Assembly: GCA_949987565.1 (NCBI GenBank)
Contig: OX465103.1
Span: 15,234,774-15,298,773, forward strand
DNA: 64,000 nt
Direction of reading: 5' to 3'
Origin: Luidia sarsii
Lineage: Eukaryota > Echinodermata > Asteroidea > Paxillosida > Luidiidae
Below the pieces are notes generated by a model that saw only the letters and a program-made list of their open reading frames with translations, did not search any database and had not been told where the DNA came from. This document shows, piece after piece, positions 50,585 through 61,120 of this stretch (position 1 is the stretch's first letter; each line of letters opens with the position of its first letter). The position numbers were made by a program, and so were the translations under genes.

Positions 50585-50640
50585 AGGAGGAGGAAGAGGA
50601 GAGGGAGAGGGAGAGGAAGGAAGAAGAGGCTCCACCAACA
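50585..50640 (+). repeat. Short GA-rich tract
   Basis: gaggaggaagaggagaggga and similar, about 50 bp. Confidence 0.85.
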
Positions 50641-51676
50641 ATTGCCATTTAACGAAATAAAAAAGAACACGTGCATGTACAGTGTACTTTGGTTCGGGTG
50701 TCGACCAGCTTTTCTCTATTGCCTCGCATAGTATTAACATAACAGCATAGGTCATAACAATGGATTTAACCATAAAATAAGTCTGACCACAATTGTGACA
50801 ATCGGTGTGTGTATATAGAGAGACCAAAATGGCGCGCTGTTTATCCACGTTACGGCTTATAATGCTTCCGACGTCATCACATATTGCGTACTTTGCGGCG
50901 TTTTACGTAGATAAAAAAAAACTTAGAATAGCATATAGACTTGTCCGTATACCATAAGTCCTATTCGTTCTAATTTAAGCTGGTATACGACTTGAAACAG
51001 GCCTTTGGAACGATTGCAGCCAAGTGATGGCAGCCAAACCCCGTATATACAGGTGCGTGTTTGCGCCACTTCTGATGTTGCGGCTTCAGTTTGCACGCGC
51101 GTCTATGGGGGGCCCTGCTGGCTAACGGCTGTAGCCATTTCCCATGGACGTGTGCGGTACCTCCGGCCGTAGCCACCGATTCTGGACAAAATCTGCAATT
51201 CGCAGTATAGCCTTCGAGTCCAGCGTCATTAGCTCGTGCGCCAGCGTCAATCAATGCATAAATAATTGGGGAACAAGCGAACTCGAGGCTAAGGACAACA
51301 CCTCGTTTAAATCTTCGACAGCCAAACTGCGCGGTGTTTTGAGGCTAATTAAGAAATGACTCATTGGTTCGTCTGACGCATCGGGCTAACAAGATTAGAA
51401 CGAAAACATGTCAGCCATTCAGTTCTAAAAGACAATAAACAGCGACTCTATAGTAGGGCCTATAGGCATTGAGATGAAACAGCCTCCCGCGCTAAAGACA
51501 ATCACTGGCACATTGTCTCGAGGTGTTATTTAGATTTAGATTCGAAATCGGGGCCCGTATTTCGCCAATTATCTTGAAAGAACACGGCCACTTGGTCCAG
51601 AATTAACCGAAACCCAATTATTTATCCCCAAATAAGAAGGGCCTGCCATGTCTACACCAGCAGGACCTTTCCCAAT

Positions 51677-51711
51677 CGAGGTCCTGCTAGGATAGAATCG
51701 TCAGGCCCTCC
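51677..51711 (+). repeat. GAAAC-hairpin motif, diverged copy
   Basis: It reads gaggtcctgctaggatagaa then tcgtcaggccctcctaa. The GAAAC has mutated, but the 3' block caggccctcctaa matches that of the minus-strand copy at 46618. Confidence 0.45.
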
Positions 51712-51834
51712 TAAGTGTTGAAACTTGCATTTGTGGTGATTTTAGTTTTGCAACAGTTTAGCATATATACATGCAACTCGAATCAAAATCCTATTTAGAG
51801 AGTTCAGATGCTGATTTCGCGTACCTTCAATTTT

Positions 51835-51972
51835 TTGCGAACGCAACATTTCCTTGCGTAACTTAAGCAACATTTTGCTGCCTTTGCTAAATATTGCGGA
51901 AAAGAGTCATTGTTGCGCAAGACATACACAACATTTGTACGTTGCTTAACTTACGCAACTTTTCTTGAAATG
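51835..51972. mobile_element. Palindromic MITE-like element
   Basis: Left arm aacgcaacatttccttgcgt then aacttaagcaac; right arm gttgcttaacttacgcaact. The arms are inverted repeats around a 70-bp centre that contains a third attgttgcgcaag. Confidence 0.45.
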
Positions 51973-52171
51973 GGCTGCAGATGGCAGTTGGAGGGGGAAA
52001 ATACACGGTTCTCAATGCTGATACCAAGGGACATAGAGCGCAAGGCCAAAATATTAACGTGGGTCTGATTAGGGGCCGTGTGTACATAAATGGTTATAGT
52101 ACATAACTATGCGGTATTCCTTCACCCCGGCAAAGACTAGTTGACTATTTGTGAAGGCCACCATCTAAGGA

Positions 52172-52278
52172 CTGGATAGTTCAGATTGTAAGAGCGCTGC
52201 TATGCACAACAATACAAGAGGTCTCAGGTTCAAGTCCCGGTACGGTCAAATTTGTCTTTGCCATTTGTAAAAAAAAAT
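52172..52278 (+). mobile_element. tRNA-derived SINE (plus)
   Basis: A box tagttcagattg (52177-52188) and a consensus B box ggttcaagtcc (52227-52237) lie 50 bp apart. They are followed by tttgtctttgccatttg and an A run. The tail is shared with 39444-39548, so this is a SINE family rather than a tRNA gene. Confidence 0.6.
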
Positions 52279-52349
52279 ATGTTTAAAGCTACCAAGTCAG
52301 CTTCTCCTTCATTTTGTTTGGCTGTTATAGTAAATGGTTATGTATAGGC

Positions 52350-52374
52350 ATCTCAATCTCAATCTCAATCTCAA
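52350..52374 (+). repeat. (ATCTCA)n microsatellite, 4 units
   Basis: atctcaatctcaatctcaat and one further partial unit. Confidence 0.9.
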
Positions 52375-53198
52375 TATTTCACGAGAAAAAAAAACAGCCC
52401 AAAGTGTTGGGCAAGCGATGTTGTCCAACGGTGGTGCTGACAGTGCCAGCGACGCACACGGCTGGATTGAGGCTAAACGTCACACCTTTCTGCCTCACAC
52501 CTAATTGTGCAATTTTGTTTGGTCATAAGAGGAAGACTATTTCTAAGGAAGGGGGTAGGCTGAGACTGCTCATCACGGCTTCTTGATGTATGCTTATCTG
52601 CACAGCGGGAGGAGGGAGCTGTTCTCATCGTTCAGAGAGTTGTCAGAGAGAAAACGGAATCTATCATGCGCGCTCGACTGGGCCCGATAATTGCATGCAG
52701 AGTTGAAGGGCCTCCGTATGAACCGCGCATTTACTCCCTGCATAGTATCCTTATATACAAGAAGGAGGGTCTGCACTAGACGTTATTTTGATCGTTGCAT
52801 TTCATCTGGCTCTCTCTCCCTCTGCCCCCCCTCCTCTGTTCTCTCTGCCTCGAGTCCCTCTTTCCAAGACTCGTGCTTTCCCCATATTATGCACTCGGTG
52901 TCTGGCGATTGATGCGTGGTCTCCCATGGGTTCCCCTCATGTGCATGCGGCTGGCCCAGCGTGCCTCTGCCTGTCTGATACCGAGGCGAATAGCGATGCA
53001 TCGGGCGGGCGTGGACCCGTCCCTCCACCTCCCACCTCCACCTCTCCCTCAAAGGCTCGCTGCCTTCTCGTTAATAATGATGTAAAAGACGCAATCGGCC
53101 GAAACATAATTTTGCACGGGTTTCTCTGTGCTCGGGGTAGGCCTACAAACCCAGAATTCTCACAGGTAGAGGGTTCTTTCTTTCTGCCAAAACGCACG

Positions 53199-53380
53199 CA
53201 AACCACGGCACAACGGCACTACCATGCCATAGCATGCAGTGCCAATGCCATCCCACACACCAGAGTGTGTGTATAACGTGTGCGTACAAGTGTACGCAGT
53301 CGTCGCGTCACGGCAGCCCTCGAAGTACCAGGAATAGCACTCAACGTGTACGCATGCGAAGCTACGGGCGGGGGAATGGC
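53199..53380 (+). repeat. Dispersed repeat E, copy 2 (uninterrupted)
   Basis: It matches both halves of copy 1 (77-197 and 530-622) as one continuous block and so serves as an empty-site version of that element. Confidence 0.65.
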
Positions 53381-54039
53381 GTGCGCATGCTATGAGCGGA
53401 GAATGGGGCTGCATTTCGCTCGCAACGGTCTTGCGCACAGCAACATACAGTAATTCTGAATTAAGGCCGGATTTAAATTTCTACAACGTCGGCCGACGCC
53501 TTGATCAAGGTCTTTATTGTATGGAATATCATTTTCTGCGACCCGAAATGTTGCATAGAAAAAAAAGGTGTAAGATTGACGCCATAACCAACTAATTCCA
53601 AAGTGGCCTCATAATTATCAATGGTATAAAATCAACCATGTTCGTGCTCTCCTGTCATCCACTATCATCACTCGTTCAAAGCTCTAAAGAAAAAACACCG
53701 GCAAAATTCGGCTGTGTGGACCAACACGGTCCTATCAAGAGAAATGATGAAACAAGGCAATCGCTCCGACTGGTATTTTCATGCGCCGTAAAAAAAACTC
53801 AACGGGCTCGTGTGGGTGTCCCCCTCCTCCTCCTCCCCGATGTAAACCAAATTACTGCGCCATTACCGCAGCCGCGGTTGTCTGGGCCCGACGACGACCC
53901 CGGTGTGCCTCGGCTGATGGGTGGGGCGTGTGGCTCGTGCCGGCAGTAAACAGGTCGCTGCCGTGTGGCACGTTAGGAGAAGGGGGAGAGCCAGACGGGA
54001 AAAGGGGGGGTGTGAACTCGCCCACGCGCTCGCTCCATC

Positions 54040-54400
54040 TCTCTTCCTCCCCTCGCAATCTCTCCCTCTCTCTCATCCACTCCCACTCTCTCTCTCTCTG
54101 CCTCTCTCCCACTCACTCTCACTCTTTCCCCCCCCCCTTCTCACTCCCCTCTCCCTCACTCTCTCTCCCACTCTCTCTCCCTCTCTCTCACTCTCTCTCT
54201 CCCCCTCTCTCTTACTACTCTCTCACTCCCTCTCTCTCCCTCTCCTCCCACTCTCCCCTCTCCCTTCCCCTCGCCTCTCTCTCTCCCCCTCCCTCTCTCT
54301 CCTCTCTCCCTCTCTCCCTCTCTCTCATTTCTACCCTCACTTTTCTCAATTCCCTAGCCATCCCCCTCTCTCTTTCTCTCTCTCCCCTTCTCTCTCGGCC
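54040..54400 (+). repeat. CT-rich tract
   Basis: About 360 bp of ctctctcc/cactctct sequence inside a spurious 299-residue ORF. Confidence 0.95.
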
Positions 54401-54550
54401 CCCATTTATCTTTCTCGGTTCCGGCTCTATCTTTGCTGCACTGGCTATATACAAACAACGGCCAAGTACACACAGGCGACATTTCCTTGTTATTTATCGA
54501 AACAGTATAAAGCGTGCCGACGAAGCACAGCTTGTTTACGGCCGCAAAAT

Positions 54551-54793
54551 CACCAGGGGGCAATTTCGTAGAAATAAAAGTATGACAAGTCTTACTTTTG
54601 TAAACGGGATTACTCAACCACATTGTCACCCGATGTTAGTTGATTTTGCCTTGTATTCCACTGATCTCTTCTCGGAATAAAACAAAGGTGGCGTTAACTC
54701 ACGTTAAGGTTGGTAAGCTGATCTTATGAATCATGACATTTTGTGCTTCAGCAGATTTTGGTGCTTAAACGGCTCTACGGAATAGGGCCCTGG
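54551..54793. mobile_element. MITE C, copy 4
   Basis: Starts accagggggcaatttcgtag and ends ctacggaatagggccctgg, an imperfect inverted terminal repeat. Internally similar to 45820-46073 (tgccttgtattccactg; cttatgaatcatgac). Confidence 0.6.
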
Positions 54794-55039
54794 AGTCGCA
54801 ACATGTTGACAGTCTCGTAATACCCTGTACAGACGCGAATGCTATGTAGACACAGCTGCCGCAAAGCAATGCATCTCACGAATGTCCCAAAGACACAACA
54901 GTCCATTAGCAGTAAATCCTACATCGCATACAAGTGATTATGCAGCACGTAACCAAGAACGTTCCGTGTAGTCAAGTCAATTTAGGAACAATCTCTGTTC
55001 TGTAGAATGGCACAAAGGTATAAGAGCCCCCACAGCCAT

Positions 55040-55460
55040 ACAAACATGGCCGAGACGAAAACGTTCTACAGCCCAAGCTGTTCTGCAGCCTCAACTTTGA
55101 TCAAGCCATACATAGCAGTCAGGCAGTCAGCCTCAATTATTCTACAGCCATATCATTCTGTTCACCTACACCTATGACTGGTTAAGGATAGCAACCAGTT
55201 ATATAGCCATACCTCTTCCGTAGCCAAGATTGTTCCCTAGATACGGTACGTTCCGCAGCCATAACTATTACATATCAACGATAGATAGATATGATAACGG
55301 TTGAACAACTTTTCTACAGATATTTAACAGACTAGTTTCATAGGCAGACGACTTTCGTATCGTAACTGATATATAGCCAGGAATGTGTGAACAGATCTGT
55401 AGCCATACTGGTGTCACACTAAGAAACTGTTCTGCATACCAAACAAAACCACTCTATAGG
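55040..55460 (+). repeat. Degenerate short-period repeat around ctacagccata
   Basis: Phrases like gttctacagcc, gttctgcagcc, attctacagccata, ccgtagcc, ccgcagccataac and ctgtagccatac recur irregularly, several at about 19-20-bp spacing. Probably an old minisatellite. Confidence 0.4.
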
Positions 55461-56109
55461 CCAACAACACCACACAAACACCAAGCACAATATAAGAAGG
55501 ATGTCAGGCATACAATCATATATAACACCAGTTGAAATTCGTTCAGGGCTTCAAGCTCTTGCGACCGCTTACGGGAGTACACTCATCCATTATGTAAAGG
55601 TAGTATGCATCGGTTATTCATTATTTATTGCTTGTTTCGGAGTGACGACCGAAGGCGAAAACAAAAATGTGCGGCCGCTTCCCGTCTCGGCTAGTGAACC
55701 CGGCCAAAAAAAACCCGACCGACCCCAGCCCTCTCCCCACCTACGAGCCCGCTGCCACACCGGGCCATGTTTAAGACGGTGTTGCTTGCTTGCACAAATA
55801 AACGGCCTGCGCTGCCCATAGGGCGCGCTGCATGCAGACTATGGCTCCTGTCAGCGCGGTTCAGAGGGCCGGCCGGGCTGGTTTCTGCCTCATGCCCAGG
55901 ACTGTCAGCTCCGTTCATCTCGTTGGTCTAGATGCTCTCTCTTTGTTTTTAATTCCTTAACCCTCCACTATCCCCGCAGACTCGGATAATTCATAGACAC
56001 CGGTAACACCTTCGATCATGTTGCTGATTTGTGGGTTGAGATACAACGGTTCAAAGGCGTGTAGTCCGAACTAGAGGGCGTGACTAATACTTAATTTCCT
56101 TTGGATAAA

Positions 56110-56785
56110 AAATGGCCTCCTCGGAGGAGAAGCCTTACACCATCGGAGGAAAAACCTTGCCCCCTCGTAGGAGAACCCTTGCCCCATCGTAGGAAAACCC
56201 TTGCCCCATCGTAGGAAAAGCCTTGGCCCATCGTAGGAAAAGCCTTGCCCCATCGTAGGAAAAGCCTCACCACATCGTAGGAAAAGCCTTGCCCCATCGT
56301 AGGAAAAGCATTGCCCCATCGTAGGAAAAGCCCTTGCCCCATCGTAGGAAAAGCCCTTGCCCCATCATAGGAAAAGCCCTTGCCCCATCGTAGGAAAAGC
56401 CCTTGCCCCATCGTAGTAAAAGCCCTTGCCCCATCATAGGAAAAGCCCTTGCCCCATCGTAGAAAAAGCCTTGCCCCATCGTAGGAAAAACCCTTGCCCC
56501 ATCGTAGGAAAAGCCCTTGCCCCATCATAGGAAAAGCCCTTGCCCCATCGCAGGAACAGCCTTGCCCCGTCGTAGGAAAAACCCTTGCCCCATCTTAGGA
56601 AAAGCCTTGCCCCATCGTAGGAAAAACCCTTGCCCCATCGTAGGAAAAGCCTTGCCCCATCGTAGGGAAAGCCTTGCCCCATCGTAGGAAAAGCCTTGCC
56701 CCATCGTAGGAAAAGCCCTTGCCTCATCGTAGGAAAAGCCTTGCCCCATCGTAGGAAAAGCCCTTGCCCCATCATAGGAAAAGCC
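56110..56785 (+). repeat. 22/23-bp minisatellite
   Basis: About 30 units of ccttgccccatcgtaggaaa plus ag or agc. Two length classes (22 and 23 bp) are mixed. Antisense ORFs read as L-R-W-G-K-G-F-S-Y-D-G-A repeats. Confidence 0.95.
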
Positions 56786-56799
56786 AAAAGGAACAAAAC

Positions 56800-59420
56800 A
56801 TAAACTCATGGTCCAGTCCCATGTAGTGACATCTTATCTCCTCACATTAAACTGATCAAATCCAGCACTCTCTATTTATCCTTGCCAGCATAGATACCTC
56901 TTTGACGCAAACCTATCGAACCTAAGTTGTACACGTTCTTGCCTACACCACGGTGCTAAATAGAAAAGCATTCGGAGAGCGCAGACCTCCTCCAAGCTGC
57001 CCAGGTCCCCATACATGCATGGTGATTTTCACCAGCAATGGAGTATGATCAATACTATGTGGAGTTTGGAAGCAAATATTAGAAGGATTCTGGAATTAAT
57101 GTTGAGCTCACGTGTGTAGATAATCAAGAACTGTGTGTACACAATCAAGGACTGCAATCAAGGTCACGTACACCACGGCCAAGTACAGCACGTAACGCTA
57201 ACGGTGTATGTCTACATCCAGGGTTTTCGAGATATAACGGTACATACGGGTATATCTCGTATATACCGGTATATACCGGTTCTACAATACAAACAATTAG
57301 TAAAACAAATAATAGGGGATGAGTATAATTACTGGTGCGATATTATAAATATAGATGGGGGAAATTGAATAAATGATAATTACATAATGATGCACGAGGA
57401 CTACAAAATTACACTCCTTTGTTTATGTGCTTTGACAGAGGTTAGAACGTGCGATTTTACAGCTAAGGTTAGACTGGCTTCAAGTCTTGCCACCTCATTA
57501 ACGACAATGACCCAGGATTTGATACAGATCATCACTAAAAAGAATCACCTCGAGCCAGCGGGAATACCGACATTTAGTGCCCTGAACAATTTTCAGAGCG
57601 ATACATTGAGATATTCGGCTAACATACATACAGACAGACATTCCGTGCGCTCCTCCGACGCTAGAGGGCGCTAGTAGGGGGTCCTAGAGGACCTCGCTTC
57701 AGTCCCATGTGCCCATTAGCTTTCGCTATCTCCAACCACATCTCATAAGGGTGACAGTTCCCAAATCAAATTGGCCCCGCGCGACGCTAATAGGACGCCA
57801 GTGAGATACGGATGACATTTGGATCAAAAAGGTCATACCAAGCAGTGCGCATTGTGTTCGTTTGCAGTGTTCTAAAAAAAGTGGCCTTTTTCTCTTTTCA
57901 TTGGATGAAGCCGGTTGGAATGAACGTACACGGCTGCGCCTATGTCCATGGCTGTTGTCAAGAGCGTACCTATACGTGCAGGTTAAGGCTCAGCGCGTAT
58001 TGCACGCATTGTACGAGATACAGAGCCGTGGTGTGTTACGGATTCTAGCTTGCTGTGGTCTCTACTTTTCAAATACTATAATGATCTTGGAAAAGCAACC
58101 GTACATAAGAAATAAGTTGCCTTATTCGTGACAATTTTGCTGTTCATTAATACATTCAGCCATTTCTGGGTGAAACTCACATATATCGTACTTAGTATAG
58201 TAAGGCCCTCTACCTATGGCATACCGCGTAGGAACACGCGACGCCCAAACGCCAATGTCTCCAGTATACGAAAGCCTGCGATAGCATGTACACGCATTTT
58301 ATACATGTAGTTCAATAGTCTGGTAGACGCACGTGAGTGAGATTGAAGGTCAAAGGTCCGTAGATAATTGCAAGATGGGTAGCAAGTCAGCGGCACATCA
58401 CCGTAGAGAATGGAGTTTTTTATGGAATAACCGTTGGTTCCGAAGAACGAGCGCTCGCTCGGGGAAAAAACCCACCACACCACCCAGATCATTCTAACAC
58501 GGTGATACCGCAGAGTCACTATACCATGGGCCGTGTCCGACTACGTACTGGGGGCTACGTCTAAACAAGTGCCCACTTAGGAACAAACGGGAACGCAGAC
58601 GTAGACGCAGCCAGAGCCCCGGAAGGCCATTTCGGTCACGGCACTGACTTGCATTATAACTTCAGCACTATATATAGTGGGTGCCAAAACCTCACCTTAG
58701 ATAATGCCCAAGCTGACAGTGGTATAGGCTGACTGCCTTTCCGCAACCCGAGGCTCCCCGTGGCTGTGATTCCTTCCCACCTTTTTACTAATCCGCTAGA
58801 GTGCTATTTCCACAGACAGGTAATTATCGTTGTCCGTATTTCTGTCACGTTTTCTGGTCATTTCCCTCTTCTTTCTTTTTTTTCAATCTCGTGTTTAGCA
58901 TTATTATCAATTATTTGTGTTGGTGTGATGGTGGTGTGGTTGACTGAATGTTTCTTAAGTGCGTAGTCTTGCATAGCCTATAGAGGTTTTTCAGTCACGT
59001 GCTTTTTGACGTTCGGCGTTCAATTCACGCGGATGTACGTGGAGCACGCGCCCCAATGGAAATACTCAGATTCGATATTTGCATGCGCTTCAACGGATTC
59101 GGACCTCTCCAATACGGACATGCTTATTAGCCTTTGGCGGTCAGGTGACGTCATGTGAAAAAAAACCTCTATAGAGAACTAGCTGCAGACGCGAAGATCC
59201 TTTGGACTCAATTATGGGGTGTGCGCGTCTCGTTGGGCGCACGGGTGCGCGCGTGCGCACAAGCAGTGTTGCCCTCAGAATGGATCCCACTGCATTGTGG
59301 ATGTGGACACCTTGCTTCAAAAAATTGCGAAACTGGTGGTCTACTCCTAGCTCATTCGGTCTCCTCAACTATTACGAATATAAATTACTGCGAAAAAGAC
59401 CCCCCCCCATACTGGAAACT
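56800..59420 (+). other. Intron stretch without recognised features
   Basis: Some TATACCGG-type short palindromes near 57245-57285; no coding or repeat family recognised. Confidence 0.4.
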
Positions 59421-59422
59421 AA

Positions 59423-59583
59423 GCCAGGGTTGGATTTCACAAAGCCGTACAATGCATCGTATAACTCAACTAACGGTGGATGACCCATCGTAAGTTGTGA
59501 CACGCCGTATGGTTTCTGTGTATCGCTCACCGTCTTGCGATAGATGGTAAGTTAAGATGAATTTGGTGAAACCGACCTCTGGC
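59423..59583. mobile_element. MITE A, copy 4
   Basis: Left ccagggttggatttcacaaa, right tttggtgaaaccgacctctg then g. It lies about 0.87 kb upstream of the second zinc-finger exon. Confidence 0.7.
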
Positions 59584-60420
59584 CTAGTAAGAACGCCAGG
59601 CTGAGGAATTCTGACATACATTTTGGTCAGATTACACCTGATAATGAAACATATCCTAACCCGCCGATGGTTAAATAAGAGGATTTCAACCGACATTTTC
59701 TGCAGTGGTCCAGGGTGCGTTTCGGCCGGCGTGACCAGGGACTGGTTCAATTTTCTGCCGCACAAGGCGCGTTGCTCACTGGTCTATTGACAGTGTGTGG
59801 TACGGCATGAGTATATTTCGGGAGCCAATTGCACAGACCTGTTTAAAAGCTGCACCAAAAGCACCAAGCGTCGGTGCCTTGCTTAAGAACTAAATTGCTT
59901 TGTCAGCCAAAGCTCCGCTTGTCTTTTTATGCCAAACGTTTGGCAGTCACATTATAAGTGAAATTAAACATCATCTAAATCGTAAAAGTCATATACAAGC
60001 ACGTCACAAAGTACTTACTGACTTACAGGACGAAAATGCAAATGTAAACAAATTAAGATGGCTTTATGTTTGGATCCTAACAGGAGCTTTCCGAAAGGCA
60101 GAACCATTCGGCCTCAGGAAAAGGTCCTTCTAGGATCTGGACACATGAAACACATTACACTGTACATTATAGGCCTCTTATTTATCAGGGAAAGCTTCTC
60201 ATTCTCTGCAAATTTTGGAATTGGGCTGCAATGAAAAACTGGACCCTGGTCACGACCGCAACAAACATGCAACTTGTGGTGATTTTTGTTTTTATTGGGG
60301 GGGAGGGGACAAACGCAGTGACACGGGTTTAACTCAGATGGCATTGGAGGTGGTGGGTCGGGGGAGAGGGGAGCTGGATACGGAGGGTGTGGTGTGCAGA
60401 GACCTTGGTGTAAACAGGAA

Positions 60421-60448
60421 GGTTGCTTGTTGGTTTGCCCGCATACAG
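60421..60448 (+). promoter_or_regulatory. 3' splice site (acceptor) of the long intron
   Basis: The sequence gtttgcccgcatacag ends at AG 60447-60448. The pyrimidine tract is only moderate. Splicing here keeps frame 0 and gives the expected spacing to W-L-C-N-M-C. Confidence 0.7.
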
Positions 60449-60601
60449 AGCGAGACTTGGCTGTGCAACATGTGCCAGAGGCGGAGGCGGTTCCTGGCCA
60501 CCTCGGGCCTCTGGCACGTCGGCCGGCGCAACAAGCGCTTCACGGGCTCCCGACTGCAGCGCCGCAATAGTCTGGACGAGACCGAGAGCGCTCTCAAACG
60601 A
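60449..60601 (+). CDS. Exon: C-terminal part of the same zinc finger, with SGxW motif and basic tail
   Basis: This 153-bp exon encodes 51 residues in phase 0 at both ends. It begins S-E-T-W-L-C-N-M-C-Q-R, giving the last C-x2-C pair (C87 and C90 of the joined fragment). It continues with F-L-A-T-S-G-L-W, which resembles the SGAWF segment that follows the finger in RIM and rabphilin and contacts Rab3 or Rab27. A very basic tail follows and includes R-R-N-S, a protein kinase A-type consensus (prediction only). Joined to the exon at 7250-7493, the gap from C71 to C87 is 15 residues, within the range I recall for Piccolo-like fingers (about 13-15 across the families). The acceptor is catacag and the donor is gtaagt. 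The GC-rich codon bias matches the other exon. The SGxW segment favours a RIM/rabphilin-like Rab-effector finger, while the first half looks more Piccolo/Fife-like. Confidence 0.78.
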
Positions 60602-60607
60602 GTAAGT
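60602..60607 (+). promoter_or_regulatory. 5' splice site gtaagt of the next intron
   Basis: A perfect metazoan donor GTAAGT follows codon CGA (Arg) at 60599-60601, so the next intron is also phase 0. No following exon could be recognised before the window ends. Confidence 0.75.
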
Positions 60608-60709
60608 CCGCTCCGGCCTCCCCGTCCGAGCACGGCCGGGCCGGCGGTTCGGCTGGGCTCCAGCCGAGCTCGTAAGTCGTATGAGCTCGGGGGCGACTCG
60701 TCCGGGCTC

Positions 60710-61120
60710 AGTCGGGTTTCAGGTGAGCTCGGCTGAGCTCGGCTGGGCTCGGCTGAGCTCGGGTGAACTCGGCTGAGCTCGGCTTAGCTTGGCCGGGCTC
60801 GACCGGGCTCCACCAGGCTCGACTGGGCTCGACCGGGTTCGACTGGGCTTGACCGGGTTCGACTGGGCTCGACCGGGCACAGATGGGCTTCGGAAGGGCT
60901 CGGCTGAGCTCGGCTGGGCTCGGCTGGGCTCTACCAGGCACGGTTGGGCTTCGACTGGGCAAGGCTGAGCTCGGCTGGGCTCGGCTAGGCTCGGCTGGGC
61001 TCAGCTGGGCTCGGCTAGGCTGGGCTCAGCTGACCCGGCTCGGCCCGCACTGTCTCGGCTGGATTCGGTCTGGCTCGGTTTGGCTCGGCTAGAGGCCAGA
61101 CTGGGCTAGGCTGGGCTGGG
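60710..61120 (+). repeat. GC-rich 10-bp array (ggctcggctg)n just past the exon donor
   Basis: Units gagctcggct, gggctcgacc and gggctcggct run for about 400 bp, starting about 105 bp after the splice donor at 60602. Spurious ORFs occur in both directions. Confidence 0.9.

Larger units (their letters stand above)
7494..60448 (+). other. Predicted 52,955-bp phase-0 intron splitting the zinc finger
   Basis: The intron is inferred from the pair of half-finger exons, their shared strand, matched phase and splice sites. The whole interval is filled with simple repeats, minisatellites, MITEs and SINE-like pieces, and no other convincing coding exon was seen in it. An alternative or micro-exon inside cannot be excluded from sequence reading alone. 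Confidence 0.72.

Noticed and set aside
53781..54680. 299-residue ORF
   Set aside because: Its middle is a CT tract and its end runs into MITE C copy 4.
56091..56528. Antisense repeat protein with F-S-Y-D-G-A units
   Set aside because: The 22/23-bp minisatellite has mixed unit lengths, so no stable reading frame exists across the array.
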